From Pyropia haitanensis (taxonomy: Eukaryota; Rhodophyta; Bangiophyceae; Bangiales; Bangiaceae): a DNA stretch of 64,000 nt. The notes beneath the pieces are model-generated. The model saw only the letters and a list, made by a program, of their open reading frames with translations. It did no database searches and was not told the DNA's origin. The position numbers and the translations under genes are program-made. How positions within the stretch are numbered: position 1 is the stretch's first letter; each line of letters starts with the position of its first letter. The DNA lies in contig SDUX01000003.1 of assembly GCA_008729055.1 (NCBI GenBank), positions 1,116,001 through 1,180,000 on the forward strand. The letters are read 5' to 3'. Of the stretch, positions 1 to 10,323 are shown one piece after another.

Positions 1-373
1 TTGGGGGTCGGTTGGACGGGCGCGCCCACGCCGGTGGTACGCGCGCGTGGGGGGGTGGCTTTCCCGTTTGGTCGCCGCCGCCGGGGTGGCCCACCGTCGC
101 GGCCGCCGTCGTCGCCCACGACGGCGTTGGGGGGCAGGGGGAGGCGGCCGCCGCAGGCAGGCCGACCAAAGAGCGACACCCGATGGGGGTGCTCCATACC
201 CACAACCGCCGCGGCGCCGATGCGCCGCGGAGGGCGTCCGCGGCAACAAGTAGCCTCGTGACCGACTCACCGTACAGGCGCAGCCGGGCGTGGCCACCCC
301 ACGTGGACGTCTCGGCGGCGGCGGGTGGGCACCGACGCCCACGCCCACCACGCCGCCGCCCGTCGCGCCGCCG

Positions 374-405
<32 letters not shown>

Positions 406-1069
406 GACCGCCGCCCGCGGCGCGCGGCGGCGCGCCCTCCCCCCCCCCCTCCCCCCCCCCCCCGCGTCCACCGCCACCGTTCGCGCCGCCGGCGCGTTTC
501 CCCTGTCCCCTCCCCCTGTGGCGCCCCCCTCCCCCCCCCCCCCCCCCCCCCCCCCCGCGTCCACCGCCACGGTTCGCGCCGCCGGCGCGTTTCCCCTGTC
601 CCCTCCCCCTGTGGCGCCCCCCCCGCCCCCCCCTCCCCGCCGGCCGCCGGCCGCCGGCCGCCATGGCCGCCGCCCGCCCAGGCGGCGGCGGGCGCTCCCC
701 TCCCCCCTGGGGTGTCACGCCGCCGCCGCCGGCGGTGACACGGGCGGCGGCGGCGGCGGCGGCGTGCCCGTCGTCGCCGACGCGGCGCGGGTCGGCAGCG
801 TCGCCGCCCCGCGTGGCGGCGGCTGCCTCTGCCCGCGCGGCAGCGTCCGCCGCTGGCATGCCACCCCGCTCTCCCCCTCCCTCTGCTGGGGGCACCTCCC
901 CCCCCCCCCCCCCCCCCTTCCCCCTCCGGTCCTTGCCGGCCACCGCGCCGCCGCTGCCGCCACCCCCGCCACGCGCCCCCCCCCCCCGTCCGCGGCGGCC
1001 TCCCCGCCAGCACCCGCGGCGGCGTCCGCCGCCGCCGACGGATCGCCCGCCACCGGCGGCTGCCCATCC

Positions 1070-1101
<32 letters not shown>

Positions 1102-1524
1102 GCGGTCGCCGCCGGCGGGCACCGCCGGCCGCCCTGCGGACCCGTCTTCCCCGCCCGCCGCGCCCGACGTGGCCGCCGCCGCTGTCGCCCGCGACGGCGG
1201 GGGGCGAGGCGACGACGGCGGCGGCGGCGGCGACGGCGGCGGCGGCGGCGGCGGCGGTGGTGGTGGTCGGCGGGGGGGCGGCTCGCCGCTGCCAGACGCG
1301 CGCGTTCATGGCGGCACGGCGGTGCGGGCCGCCGCGGCGGCGGCGGCGGCGGCAGCGGCGACGGCGGCGGCGGCGGGGGTGGGGGTGGGCACGGCGGGCA
1401 CCCCCCCGCTCCCTCCCACCGACGGTGCCGCGGACGCCACGTCGACGGCGGCCGCGGCGGCGGCGGCAGCGGCGGCGGCGGCGTCGGCCTCCAGCCGTGC
1501 CGCGGCGGCCGACCACCAGGTGGC
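1..1524. other. low-complexity region upstream of the kinase, with an in-frame duplication
   Basis: Long CCG/CGC runs and C homopolymers with no recognisable domain. A segment beginning near 464 recurs near 557 (offset 93 bp, about 65 bp matched), which keeps frame in any reading. The + frame that starts at 290 stays open to 1663. Its last part (about 1490-1606) reads like ordinary protein (DHQVACLATEVACLRADPPR), so the N-terminal part of the kinase gene probably lies here. The exact start cannot be fixed. Confidence 0.5.
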
Positions 1525-2544
1525 GTGCCTGGCCACCGAGGTCGCCTGCCTCCGCGCGGACCCGCCGCGGTGGCGCGTCTACCGGCGTTCCGCGACGCCG
1601 CTGGCGCCCCCCCCCCCGCCAGTAGCGGCGTCGACCCACTGGCGGTGCGGTTTGCAGACCTGACTTTTGCGGCGCCGCCGTCGCCGGCGGCGGTGCTCGG
1701 CGGCGGCACCACCGCGACGGTGGTGGCGGCCACGTGGCACGGGGTGGGGGTGGCGGTCAAGCGGCAGCGGCCGCCGCGGGAGGTGGCGGACGCTGTCGCG
1801 GCGGCGCGCGCCGAGGGGGACTTTTGGGCGGAGCTCGCCGCCCACCGGCGGCTGCGGCACCCCCACATTGTGGCGCTGCTGGGGGTGGTTGTGGAGGCCG
1901 CCGCGCCGCGGTGTCTGGTGTTTGAGCGCCTCGACGGCGGCCGCCTGGACGTGGCGGCCGTCGCCCAGAGTGGCACCGCCGGCGTGCTCGCCGTCGCGAC
2001 GGGCGTCGCGTCGGCGCTGTCGTATGCCCACTCGCTGGGCATCCTCCACCGGGACCTCAAGCCGTCCAACGTGCTCATGGCGGCGGGGGGGGGCACGGCC
2101 GCCGCCGCCGGCGGCGGGTGGGTTGCCAAGGTGGCCGACTGGGGCCTGGCCACCCCCGCCAGCACGGGCGCCGGCGCGCTGACGGGTGAGACGGGCACGT
2201 ACCTGTACATGGCGCCCGAGGTGGTCCGCTCCGAGCCGTACGGCCCGCCCGCCGACGTGTTTTCGTTTGGCATCCTCGTGTGGGCGCTCCTCCGCGGCGG
2301 CGGCTCGCCGTATGGGTACCTGACGCCCGCGCAGGCGGCGCTGGGCGTGGCGCGGCGGGGGCTCCGGCCGGCACTGCCGCCGGCGGCACACCCGGGGCTG
2401 TGCGCCCTCGCGCGCGCGTGCTGGGCGGGCGAGCCCGCGGCGCGGCCGCCGTTCCGGGAGGTGGTCGCGACGCTCGGCCGGCTGGCCGCCGAGGAGCGGC
2501 GGGCGGCCAAGGCCACCAAGGCGGGGTCCTGGTTTGGCTGGTAG
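1525..2544 (+). CDS. TKL-type protein kinase (DWG variant), C-terminal catalytic part
   Basis: A Ser/Thr or dual-specificity kinase that transfers phosphate from ATP; the substrate is unknown. In the 339-residue reading the glycine-rich loop LGGGTTATV is at about 58-66, the ATP-binding Lys in VAVK at 79, the helix-C Glu in FWAEL at 103, HRDLKPSN at 175-182, DWG at 205-207 in place of DFG, GTYLYMAPE at 224-232 and DVFSFG at 244-249. This motif set and the tight C-lobe resemble TKL (Raf/MLK-like) kinases of algae and plants. The domain ends shortly before the stop. The first ~30 codons of this reading are probably out of frame: coding-like sequence before the C11 run at 1607-1617 sits in the frame opening at 290. 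The true protein is therefore likely longer at its N-terminus. The kinase assignment is firm; subfamily and start are not. Confidence 0.85.
   Translation: MPGHRGRLPPRGPAAVARLPAFRDAAGAPPPASSGVDPLAVRFADLTFAAPPSPAAVLGGGTTATVVAATWHGVGVAVKRQRPPREVADAVAAARAEGDFWAELAAHRRLRHPHIVALLGVVVEAAAPRCLVFERLDGGRLDVAAVAQSGTAGVLAVATGVASALSYAHSLGILHRDLKPSNVLMAAGGGTAAAAGGGWVAKVADWGLATPASTGAGALTGETGTYLYMAPEVVRSEPYGPPADVFSFGILVWALLRGGGSPYGYLTPAQAALGVARRGLRPALPPAAHPGLCALARACWAGEPAARPPFREVVATLGRLAAEERRAAKATKAGSWFGW
1607..1617. repeat. C11 homopolymer where the kinase reading frame changes
   Basis: Eleven C in a row. Upstream the coding-like frame is the one opening at 290; downstream the kinase domain is in the frame of 1525. 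This is one of several homopolymers in the window that coincide with frame breaks. Confidence 0.6.
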
Positions 2545-2987
2545 TCGGCGCGTGCGGCCACGGCGCGCGCCCACCGCCGGCGATGGGGGGCCCGCCCGGT
2601 TCCTCCTGGCGCCCTCGTTGGGCGTGGCTGCCTTGGGGGTAGCCCGCGCCCACCCGACGCGGCCGCGTGGCCGGCGGCGGACGCGGCCTTTGGCCGGCAA
2701 CGCGGCGTGCCGGCCCGCCCTCCCCGGTCGACCGACGGCGCGGGGCGGCGGCCGCGACGGCGGCGGCGCGGCGCGGCCTGCCGTGCGGCACTGGCCGGCG
2801 GCGCTGGGGGCCGCCGCCCGCCCGGTGCGGCCGCGACGGTAGCCACCCGCTGGTGCGCCGACGCGGCGGTCGCCGCGGCGGCGGCGGCGCCGCCGCCCGT
2901 GGGGCCACGCGTGGCCGTCGGCGGCGCTGCCGCGCTGGCCGCGTGCGCGGGCGGGCCCGCCGCCGCCGACGGACCGGTTGTATTGGC

Positions 2988-3025
<38 letters not shown>

Positions 3026-3813
3026 TTGCGACGCGGCGCGGTGCCGTCTGCTAGCGGGGCTGGCCGGTCGACCCCCCCCCCCCCCCCCGGCGTGGACGCG
3101 GCGGCACGTCGGTGGCTGGCTGCCGCGTGTGCGTCCCCCCCCCCTCCACCCCCCCCCCCCCCCGCTCGCCTCTGCGCGCGCGCCCACACACGGCGGCGGC
3201 GGTGGCACCACCGCCGCCCGCCGCACGGCGGCCGCGGCCGCGGCGGCGGCGGCGGTGGCCACACCCGCGGCGGCGCTGCTGGTGCCGCCGCCGCTGGGAC
3301 GGGCGGCCGCGTCGGCGACGGCGGGGGTGGTGCGGGCTGTCTGTGGGGAGGCTGCCGGCCAGGTGGCGGGGGGGGGGGACGGCGGATGCGCGCCGTCCCG
3401 TGGGCGCACCGGCCCGTCGATGGGGGGGGCGCCGCGGCGGCGGTCCGCGGCGGCGGTCCGCGGCGGCGGCGGGCCGCTCGCCGGTGGGGCGGGCGCGCCC
3501 ACCCTCGCGTCCATCGGAAAAAAAAAACAAAAACAACATGTCAGCCCCCGCGGTGGGGCGGGCGGCGCGTGGCCGCCCACGCGGCGGATTTCGCCACGTT
3601 GGCGGCGTCCGACAAAGAGGGCGCTCGCTGCGGACGCGCGCCCGTGTTTGCACCGCCACAGACCGCCCCTCGCCGGTGACCCCACGGGTAGCGTTCCCCC
3701 CCCTCCCCCCCCCCCCCCCCCCCCCCCCCACCCCCCGCACCCTCACCTCTGTGCTCCCCTCCCGCCACCCCCCCCCATCCCCCCCGCCCGCCCTTTTGTA
3801 TCCCCCCGCCGCC
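2545..3813. other. intergenic, low complexity, contains a T36 tract
   Basis: No domain or convincing ORF on either strand. It contains a run of 36 T at 2989-3024, several C runs and alternating CGG/CCG. The stretch 3690-3813 is C/T-rich and could be the leader of the doubtful gene that follows. Confidence 0.5.
2989..3024 (+). repeat. T36 homopolymer
   Basis: Thirty-six consecutive T, in a region otherwise above 80 percent GC by eye. It could be a degenerate poly(A) tail of a minus-strand retrocopy or a simple-repeat expansion. I see no flanking target-site duplication or gene remnant that would favour retroposition. Confidence 0.9.
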
Positions 3814-4482
3814 ATGGCCAACCTCCCCCCCCCCCCCCCCCTCCCACGTGGGCAGTCGGTGCGCCGCCCCCCCTCCCCGCGCGCGCCTCCCCCCCCGCCA
3901 CCCCCGCCGCCGCCTGGGCAGCCGCCGCCGCCGCTGGCTGGGCCGCCGGCTACACCGCGGGCTGGGCGGGTGTCGCGGGTGGGTGGCCACACCCAGCGGG
4001 CGGCGGGGGGGGCGCCAGGTGGGGGGGGGTGGCCGGGGGGGGGGGGGGGGGGGTGCTCCGCCAGCCGGTCGTGGGCTGGAGGGGGGGGGGCACCCGCCAG
4101 AGGGGGCGCCGCCACCGCCACCGCCGCCGCCGCCGCCGCCCCCGCCGTCGCCCCCGCCACCCGCGAGCGGCGGCGACGGCGGCGGCGGCGGCGGCGGAGG
4201 CGGCTCGCGCGCCGCGGCCGATGGCGGCGGCGCCGACACCGACGGCACGCCGGCCACGTCCGACGGCGACGACGGCTCTGGTGGCTCGGCGGCGGCGGCC
4301 GAGCCGCCGGTGCTGGTACTCCACCCGGCCTGGGCCGCCCGCTTTGCCGCCGCCGCCGCCCGCCGGTCGGCCGCCCGCCGGGCGGGCCGCGCCGCCGCGG
4401 CGGCGGCGGCGGCGGCCGCAGCGACCGCCGCGGCCGCCGCCGCTGACAGCACAGCCGGGCTCGTACGCCCGCCGCGTGCGGT

Positions 4483-4520
<38 letters not shown>

Positions 4521-4599
4521 GTGCGTCGGTGGGCGCCGCGACGGCGGGCGGCGGCGGCGGCGGCGGCAGCACGGGCGGCACCGGCAACGGCGGCGGGGA

Positions 4600-4652
<53 letters not shown>

Positions 4653-4831
4653 GCGGTGGGGGAGTGGCGGGCGAGGCGCGCGCGGTGGCGGCGGCGGCGG
4701 AGCGGGCGCGGCGGTATGGCACGGCGGGGCTGGCGCGGGTGGCACGGGCGGAGGGGTGGCTCGCCGCCGAGTGGGCCGCCGCCCGCGCCGGCGAGGCGCC
4801 GCTGTGGCCGGCGGTGGGCCTGACCGAGTGA
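3814..4831 (+). CDS. possible Ala/Gly/Pro-rich protein of unknown function
   Basis: A weak case. The ATG at 3814 has a good Kozak context (CCGCCGCCATGG) and follows a C/T-rich leader. The predicted start is MANLPPPPP. The second half is coding-like only in another + frame, which ends at the TGA of 4829-4831. There it reads an Asp-rich stretch (GADTDGTPATSDGDDGSGG), then VLVLHPAWAARFAAAAARR, an Ala-rich region, and a helical-looking C-terminus (ERARRYGTAGLARVARAEGW). Joining the halves requires a frame change in the poly-C or poly-G runs between 3820 and 4110. No family recognised; it could also be non-coding simple repeat. Confidence 0.35.
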
Positions 4832-5374
4832 GCGGTGACGATTGGGGGGGGAGGGGGGCAGGGCGGTCGGCTGGAGCCGACGCGGCACGCCGCGGGTGCC
4901 GCGTGCGGCGGCGGCGGCGCTCCGCGCACGGCGGTCCTGGTCGGAGCGGGCGGTGAAAGTGTTTTGTCGGCTTGTCCCGTGTGTGTACATGGCCCCCGCG
5001 CCCAGCGGTGCCGCGTCGCGACGGGGCACCCGCTGCCGCACGCGACGACCCCGCCGCCAGCCCCGCCCGTGCCCGCCTATCCCCGCCACGCCGGCCGCGC
5101 CGCGCCGGCCGTGCCACGCGTCGCTGACGCCAACGCCCGCCCCCTCCCCCCCCCCAACCCTCTTGTTTGCCAGCAGGAGGCTGGCGACGGAGCGGCAGGC
5201 CGCCACCACCATCCGCAGAGCTCAACCGCCGCGCCGCCCCCCCCCCCCGCTCCCGCCCGCCCGCCCGCCCGCCCGCCCGCCCACCCGCCCGCCCGCCCGC
5301 CACGCCCCCCCCCCCCCCCCGCCGCGCCGCGGCAACGCCGGCGCCGGCTGCCCCCCCCCCCCCGCCTCCCCCTC
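4832..5374. other. spacer downstream of the convergent cytochrome b5 gene
   Basis: GC-rich spacer between a doubtful + gene and the 3' end of cytochrome b5. It includes a (CCCG)n tetranucleotide run at about 5256-5300. No gene seen. Confidence 0.5.
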
Positions 5375-6725
5375 CTAGGCTTTTCTTTGCCAGTAGAGGC
5401 TCGCCACGTACCGGCGCGCCGCCATCACCGCCGTCACCGCCGCGACGGCGGCGAGCGTGGCGGCCAGCGCGCGCACCGCGTCGCCGGTGCGTGACGGCGC
5501 GGCGCCGCCTTTGGCCGCCGCCCCACCCGCCGCGTCGCCGCCACCGGCCGCCGCACCCGCCGCCGCCGCCGCCGCCGCGGCGTCGTCTTTCCCCGTGGCC
5601 GCGGCGGCTGCGGCCGCCGCCGCCGCGGGGTTGGCCGCCGCCGGCGCAGCCGCCCCGGTCAGGGCGGACGCCGTCAATCCACCGGGGGTGGCGGTGGCGC
5701 CGCCGCCCGCGGCGGTGGCGGCAGCGGGTCCGGCAGACGCTGCTGTGGCCAACACCGACCCGATGCGCAGGTGCCGCAGCTGCTCCACCGCGTCGGCGGA
5801 ATGGCCAACGTCGTCAAACTCGTTGGTCGCGTCCTTTCCTGTCCATGGGTTGGGTGAGTAGGAGGGGGGGGGGAAACGAAAACAAGGGCACGGGGGGGGG
5901 GGGGTGGGCACGGAGCACAACCACGGGCTTGCGCGTCAGCAGCCATCCTGGCAAACCACCCCAGCGCACAGGGTAGCGCGGCCAAGCGGGGGGGGAGGCC
6001 GCTCGGGACACTGGAAAACGCACACGGAATGAGGCTACATGGGAGGGAGGAGCGGGCTCGACGCGTGGCCCGCCGGTGCGGCCGGGAGCCCCCCCTCACG
6101 GCCGGGGCCGCCCCCCACCGTCTCCCCCCAGCGGCAGCCGCCCGCCGGCCGGGCGCAACGGTGGCGTGGCGGTGCAAAGACGCGGCGCGGCGTGGCGCGG
6201 CGGCGTTCGCCCACCCGACACCGCCACGTACCTGCCATATCGAGCATGACATCCTCCCCGCCCGGGTGGTCCGACAGGTAGCCGGTCACGTCGTAGACGC
6301 CGCCCGAGATGACGAGCCAGCAGTCCCTGGCGGTGGCGTGCTTGGCCACCTGCGCACCCGCCGCAGCGGGGGGGGCGGGACGAGGGGAGCCGCAGGGGGA
6401 CGAAGAGAAGGGGGGAGCGGGGCGGCGTGAGGAAACGGGAGGCAGCGGGGGCGCCGACAGGGAGGGAGCACACGGGAGGGAAAGGCAGAAAGTACGCCGG
6501 GGGGGCCGACGGGTGCGTCAGCCTCACCAAGCAGGGTACCCCAAGGCAGCCACCGAGACGCCAACGGCCAGCAGCCAGCAGCCGGGGGAAAAGGACACAG
6601 CTGAAGTCAGGCAATCACCAGGGTCTCATCGTTACCCCGCCTCCACGCGCCCCCGGCAGCCGTCGCCGTACCTCTACCATATCAAACAGCGTGTCGGCCG
6701 ACGCGTCGGTGGCAGGGACGCCCAT
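5375..6725 (-). CDS. cytochrome b5, tail-anchored (3 exons)
   Basis: A small heme electron carrier that donates electrons to desaturases, hydroxylases and P450s on the ER face. The model is complement of join(5375..5838, 6232..6349, 6672..6725), 211 aa. Exon 1 encodes only 18 residues ([18 protein letters not shown]) and ends GAG|GTACGG. Exon 2 opens CGCAG|GTG and reads [14 protein letters not shown], then [22 protein letters not shown], with the heme-ligand His in HPGG. It ends CAG|GTACGT in phase 1. Exon 3 follows ACAG and gives [21 protein letters not shown] with the second heme His in VGHS. An Ala-rich linker of about 90 residues leads to a C-terminal TM anchor ([20 protein letters not shown]) and a short basic tail. 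Splices join the domain seamlessly. The linker is longer than in typical b5 (about 130-140 aa total). The gene is divergent from the VOC gene. Confidence 0.9.
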
Positions 6726-7537
6726 GGTGTCGGGCCTGGCGGGCCGGTCGTTCCCGTGCGTGTGCCCAAAGGTGCCAGGATGGAGGGGACGGATGAACAG
6801 TCTCGGCGGCAGCGCGGAGAGACGACGCCGCGGCGGCCGCAGGTGCACCAGACGCGGGGCCTTGGTGAGACGCGACGCAAGGCGGGACGCCCGCGACGTC
6901 ACCCACCAGCGCACCAAGACGGGGAAGAGAGCACAAAAGAAGTACGTGATAATGCCACGGCGTGAAACCCGATCTGTACACTACAGTACTCGGCATGAAT
7001 TGACAGATTTAGTTTCTCGAAGAAATCTGTATCCTGATAATCTCCTCGTGAATCTCGTCAGTTCGCCACGTTTCGTCTCCGTTGCCTCCGGTGCTTGCGC
7101 GTGGCGGTCGTGGACCTCTCTCTTCCTGGTCACCGCTCCAAAGCGAATGGAATCCAAAAATTCCATCCCTCTGGCTGTTTCTCCCACCACGCTCTTCACT
7201 CCGCACACCACGCCGTCTGTTTCGCCCATCCTTCCACGGCCTCTCACACACCCCAACGCAGCGGACTCCGGCCATGGGAGCAAGAGTCCCGCAAACCCGC
7301 CGCCGTCGCTCGCCTCCCAGCCGTCCCGCCGCGCCCCCCCGTGGCTACTTATTCCCACCCCTGCACCGCCCGCGGTCTTCTGACTTCGCTCTTTGCTCCA
7401 CAACACACCCGTCCGCGTCTTCCCCCTCTCCTCAACGTTCCTTCCGTCGCCGCCCCCTGCGCACCCCTGCTTCCAGCAACTCCCCCGTCGGTGGCTTCCG
7501 TCTCCCCCCAGACTCTTCACCTCCGAACACCATCACC
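6726..7537. promoter_or_regulatory. shared promoter region between divergent cytochrome b5 and VOC genes
   Basis: About 0.8 kb between two divergent starts, with no ORF of its own. The core at 6940-7100 is clearly more AT-rich than its surroundings. It contains TTCTCGAA at 7014-7021, which fits the minimal TTCnnGAA heat-shock-element pattern. From about 7180 to 7530 the + strand becomes strongly C/T-rich, as before other starts here. That it drives both genes is inferred from geometry. Confidence 0.5.
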
Positions 7538-8222
7538 ATGGCGCCGCTCACTGCCGGTGTGCACCATATGGGGCTGACCGTCCCCGACCTTGCCGCGGCC
7601 ACAGCGTTCTTCACCGACGTGCTGGGGTACACCAAGACGGGGGCCGATGAGGTTCGTTGGGTGGTGAAGAAAGCATTCTCTAGCTGCCAAGGGCGACTGT
7701 GCGCCGCTGTGATGGAGTGGAGAGCGATCTGTTGGGCTGCGCTGTTCGTGAGCTCAGGCCATAGTGGCTGCGTACGTGACTCTCTGTGAGGAATATGAAC
7801 CCCCGCTGACACCAAACCATCTTCTGCGAGCACCACTGTGACTTTGGCCCCCCTCCACCACCTGTGCTCTTGCGACCGCGTGTTGCTTGCCATTCTGTGC
7901 CCCATGCCCGTTTCACGTCATTCCCCCCTCTCTTCTTCATCAGTCCTATCCCGCGGTCTTCCTCACCGACAATTCCACGATGATGACCCTGTGGCAGGCA
8001 GCCACGGGGGCTGCCAAGCACGACCGACACGGGGTGGTGGGCCTTCACCACTTGGCCCTGCGCGTGGCCGGCGGCGACGCGGCGCTGGACGCCCTCGAGG
8101 CCACCCTCCGGGCGGCGGCAGGCGTCGAGGTGGTGTTTGGCGCCGAGGAGCTCAAGGGCTACGGCGTCCGCCACATGATGGTCAACGCCGCCGGGGCACG
8201 GATTGAGTTCATCGCGGCGTGA
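7538..8222 (+). CDS. VOC (glyoxalase-fold) family protein, 2 exons
   Basis: A vicinal-oxygen-chelate metalloprotein; the substrate cannot be told from sequence. The model is join(7538..7651, 7944..8222), 130 aa. Exon 1 is MAPLTAGVHHMGLTVPDLAAA...GYTKTGADE, ending GAG|GTTCGT. The 292-bp intron ends TTCATCAG and exon 2 resumes in phase 0 with SYPAVFLTDNSTMMTLWQ. Two beta-alpha-beta modules are visible. Candidate metal ligands are His in GVHHMGLTV, Glu/Asp around the first-module end, His in GLHHLALRV and Glu in ARIEFIAA at the C-terminus. This single-domain layout resembles small bacterial VOC proteins, so lateral origin or reduction is possible. The start is the first ATG after the C/T-rich leader. 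Confidence 0.85.
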
Positions 8223-9285
8223 GGGGTCTGACCGAGACGTTCGACGGCGGAAAACCCGACAAGCTCTGGCAGACGATTCGATAGTCATGTTCTGAATTGA
8301 TATCTTGATAAACATCGCACAAGTAGTGGATACAGAAGTGGTGAATATCAGCACTCGAAAAGTGAGAGACCCGCCATCCAAACAACCAGAAGATCAACTT
8401 GGCGGCCGCGCGGATCGCCACGCAGCAGCAACAGACCGACCTGCGTCCTGGCGCCCACACTCGACCTGCACGGGCCGACTGTCTGGGTAACGGCGCTCCC
8501 CAACGACCTGTCTTGCCCACTGCCGCACGCCTCCCCATGCCATGACCCAGCCCAGTCCTCGCCGGTTCGTTCGCCGCGGCTGTCACCCGGCACGGCCGTC
8601 CCGCATCCGCTAGTAGGCACTCGACCAGGACGCGCCTGCTGTCCCGGCAATGGCGGCGCAACCACCCGGCCGGGGCGCCGTCCCCACCGCCCCCCCCCTG
8701 CGTGCCACGACCCAGCGCAGGTCTCTTTGGTTTGGCGCGGCTGCCGCCCCCCCCCTCCCCCGCCACCCCGCTTGCCGCCGTCGACGCTGGCACCGGCTGG
8801 GTGTGGTGGTGAGGCGGCCACCGTCGGCCGCTCCCCCCGCTCCCCCCGCGTCGGGGTGTGCCATGGCGCGCACGCACCCGCGGGGCGACGGCGGGAGGGA
8901 CGCGCGCCTGGCGGCGGTGGGTGGTGTGCCACCCGCGGGCACCGTTGCGGCAGCGGCGGCAGCCGGTCATGGCGGCCGGCGGCGGCCGGCGGCGGCCGAT
9001 GGGGCGTGGCTGTGGGCGGCCGCGGCCGACGGGATGCGTCGGAGCGGCTAGAGCTGCGGCTGCGCCCACCGCGCGTGCCGCGGGTGGCAGAGGAGTGGTT
9101 AAGAGGCTGCCGGTGGCGGGGAGGGGGAGGGCGATCCATTGTTTCGTCACCAACCGCACATCCCGCCCGCCCATCCCAGCCGTCTTCACCCGCGCCTCCT
9201 TGTGCGCTTCCCTTGCCATACCCTCTCATCACCAACACTCTTCCGGCCGCCCCTGTCGCCTCAACCTCCCCCCATTCTAGCCGCC
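8223..9285. other. intergenic between the VOC gene and a secreted protein gene
   Basis: The first 200 bp are relatively AT-rich (3' flank of the VOC gene). The remainder is GC-rich with no recognisable product on either strand. The last 130 bp before 9286 are C/T-rich, as in other leaders of the window. Confidence 0.5.
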
Positions 9286-10323
9286 ATGGGTGCTCGCCGC
9301 TCTCTTGTTGTGGCCGTCGCCGCCGTGACCGCCGCCGCCGCCGTCGTCACGTCTGGGGCGGCCGCGTCGGTGGCGCCGTCGGACAAGACGTTTGGGGTTG
9401 GCTACTACCAGCCGGTGGTGGTGGTGCCGACGGCGGCGCCGACGCGGTCGCCGACGCCCGTGCCCACCCCCTGCCTCGTCAAGTTTGACTGCTCCACCAC
9501 CCGCACCGTCGCCGCCCGCTGCCCGACGGTGGTCCGGCAGCCGGTGGCGTGCGACCACGGCGGCGGCCACGACGGCGGTGGCGCCCACAAGTGGGCCGTC
9601 CACACGTTTGGGTCGACCTGCTACGCGGACGTGACGGTGTCGCGGCCGTGCACCAAGACCGTCAAGGTGCAGCGGACGTGCGTCAAGGCGTGCGCGACGC
9701 CCGTGCCGACGCGGACGCCGACGCCGACGCCGTGCACCCGCAGCGTGGCGTGCGACAAGGTCGAGACGGTGACTGTCGACTGCTCGACGAGCACGCTGGT
9801 GGTGGTGGCGTGCCCCAAGACGGCCGACTACTTTGACGCGGCGGGCAAGCCGCTGGCCATCTGCAAGGCGCTGAAGAAGACGCCCAAGACGTGCACCAAG
9901 GAGGTGGTGACGGCGGCCACGTGTGTGGTGCCGTGCGCGACGGCCAAGCCGACGTGGGCGCCCCACAAGGTGGCGGCTTCCACGGTGGCGGCTCCCAAGG
10001 TGGCGGCGCCAAAGGTGGCGGCGCCCACGGCCGTCGGGGTGCAGCCAAAGGGGGTATTTGGGGTGCCGACCAAGACGTGGGTGAACCTGCTCGGCAAGGT
10101 CGTGACGGCGGTGGTCACCAAGAAGGGTGGCGTGGTCGTGCCGACGGCCACCCCCACGGCCGTCCCGACGGCCACGCCATCGTCGTCGCTGTCTGTGTCG
10201 GCGGGCAATGGCGGTGACGGTGGCGCCAGTGGCGACGGGCCCGACGGTGGTGACGGCGGCGCTGGTGGCCGCGGCGGCGACGCGATCCTTGCCGCGTCGC
10301 CCGCCGCGCGGTTTGACTATTGA
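9286..10323 (+). CDS. secreted Cys-rich protein with Thr-Pro repeats
   Basis: 345 aa, probably an extracellular matrix or cell-wall protein; no family recognised. The N-terminus is a signal peptide (basic start MGARRS, Ala/Val-rich core to about residue 27). The mature part holds 16 cysteines. Two related modules each begin with Pro-Thr repeats: PTPVPTPCLVKFDCSTTRTV and PTPTPCTRSVACDKVETV. Both modules carry a DCST motif. Next comes a run of APKVAAPKVAAP repeats, then VVVPTATPTAVPTATPSSS, and a Gly/Asp-rich tail. The dense Thr/Pro/Ser suggests O-glycosylation. ATG is in good context (CTAGCCGCCATGG) directly after a C/T-rich leader. Single exon. It converges on the gene at 10663. Confidence 0.75.
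   Translation: MGARRSLVVAVAAVTAAAAVVTSGAAASVAPSDKTFGVGYYQPVVVVPTAAPTRSPTPVPTPCLVKFDCSTTRTVAARCPTVVRQPVACDHGGGHDGGGAHKWAVHTFGSTCYADVTVSRPCTKTVKVQRTCVKACATPVPTRTPTPTPCTRSVACDKVETVTVDCSTSTLVVVACPKTADYFDAAGKPLAICKALKKTPKTCTKEVVTAATCVVPCATAKPTWAPHKVAASTVAAPKVAAPKVAAPTAVGVQPKGVFGVPTKTWVNLLGKVVTAVVTKKGGVVVPTATPTAVPTATPSSSLSVSAGNGGDGGASGDGPDGGDGGAGGRGGDAILAASPAARFDY

Noticed and set aside
2989..3024. T36 tract as a Pol III terminator of a small RNA
   Set aside because: No tRNA- or U6-like promoter boxes or foldable gene seen just upstream, and terminators are normally far shorter.
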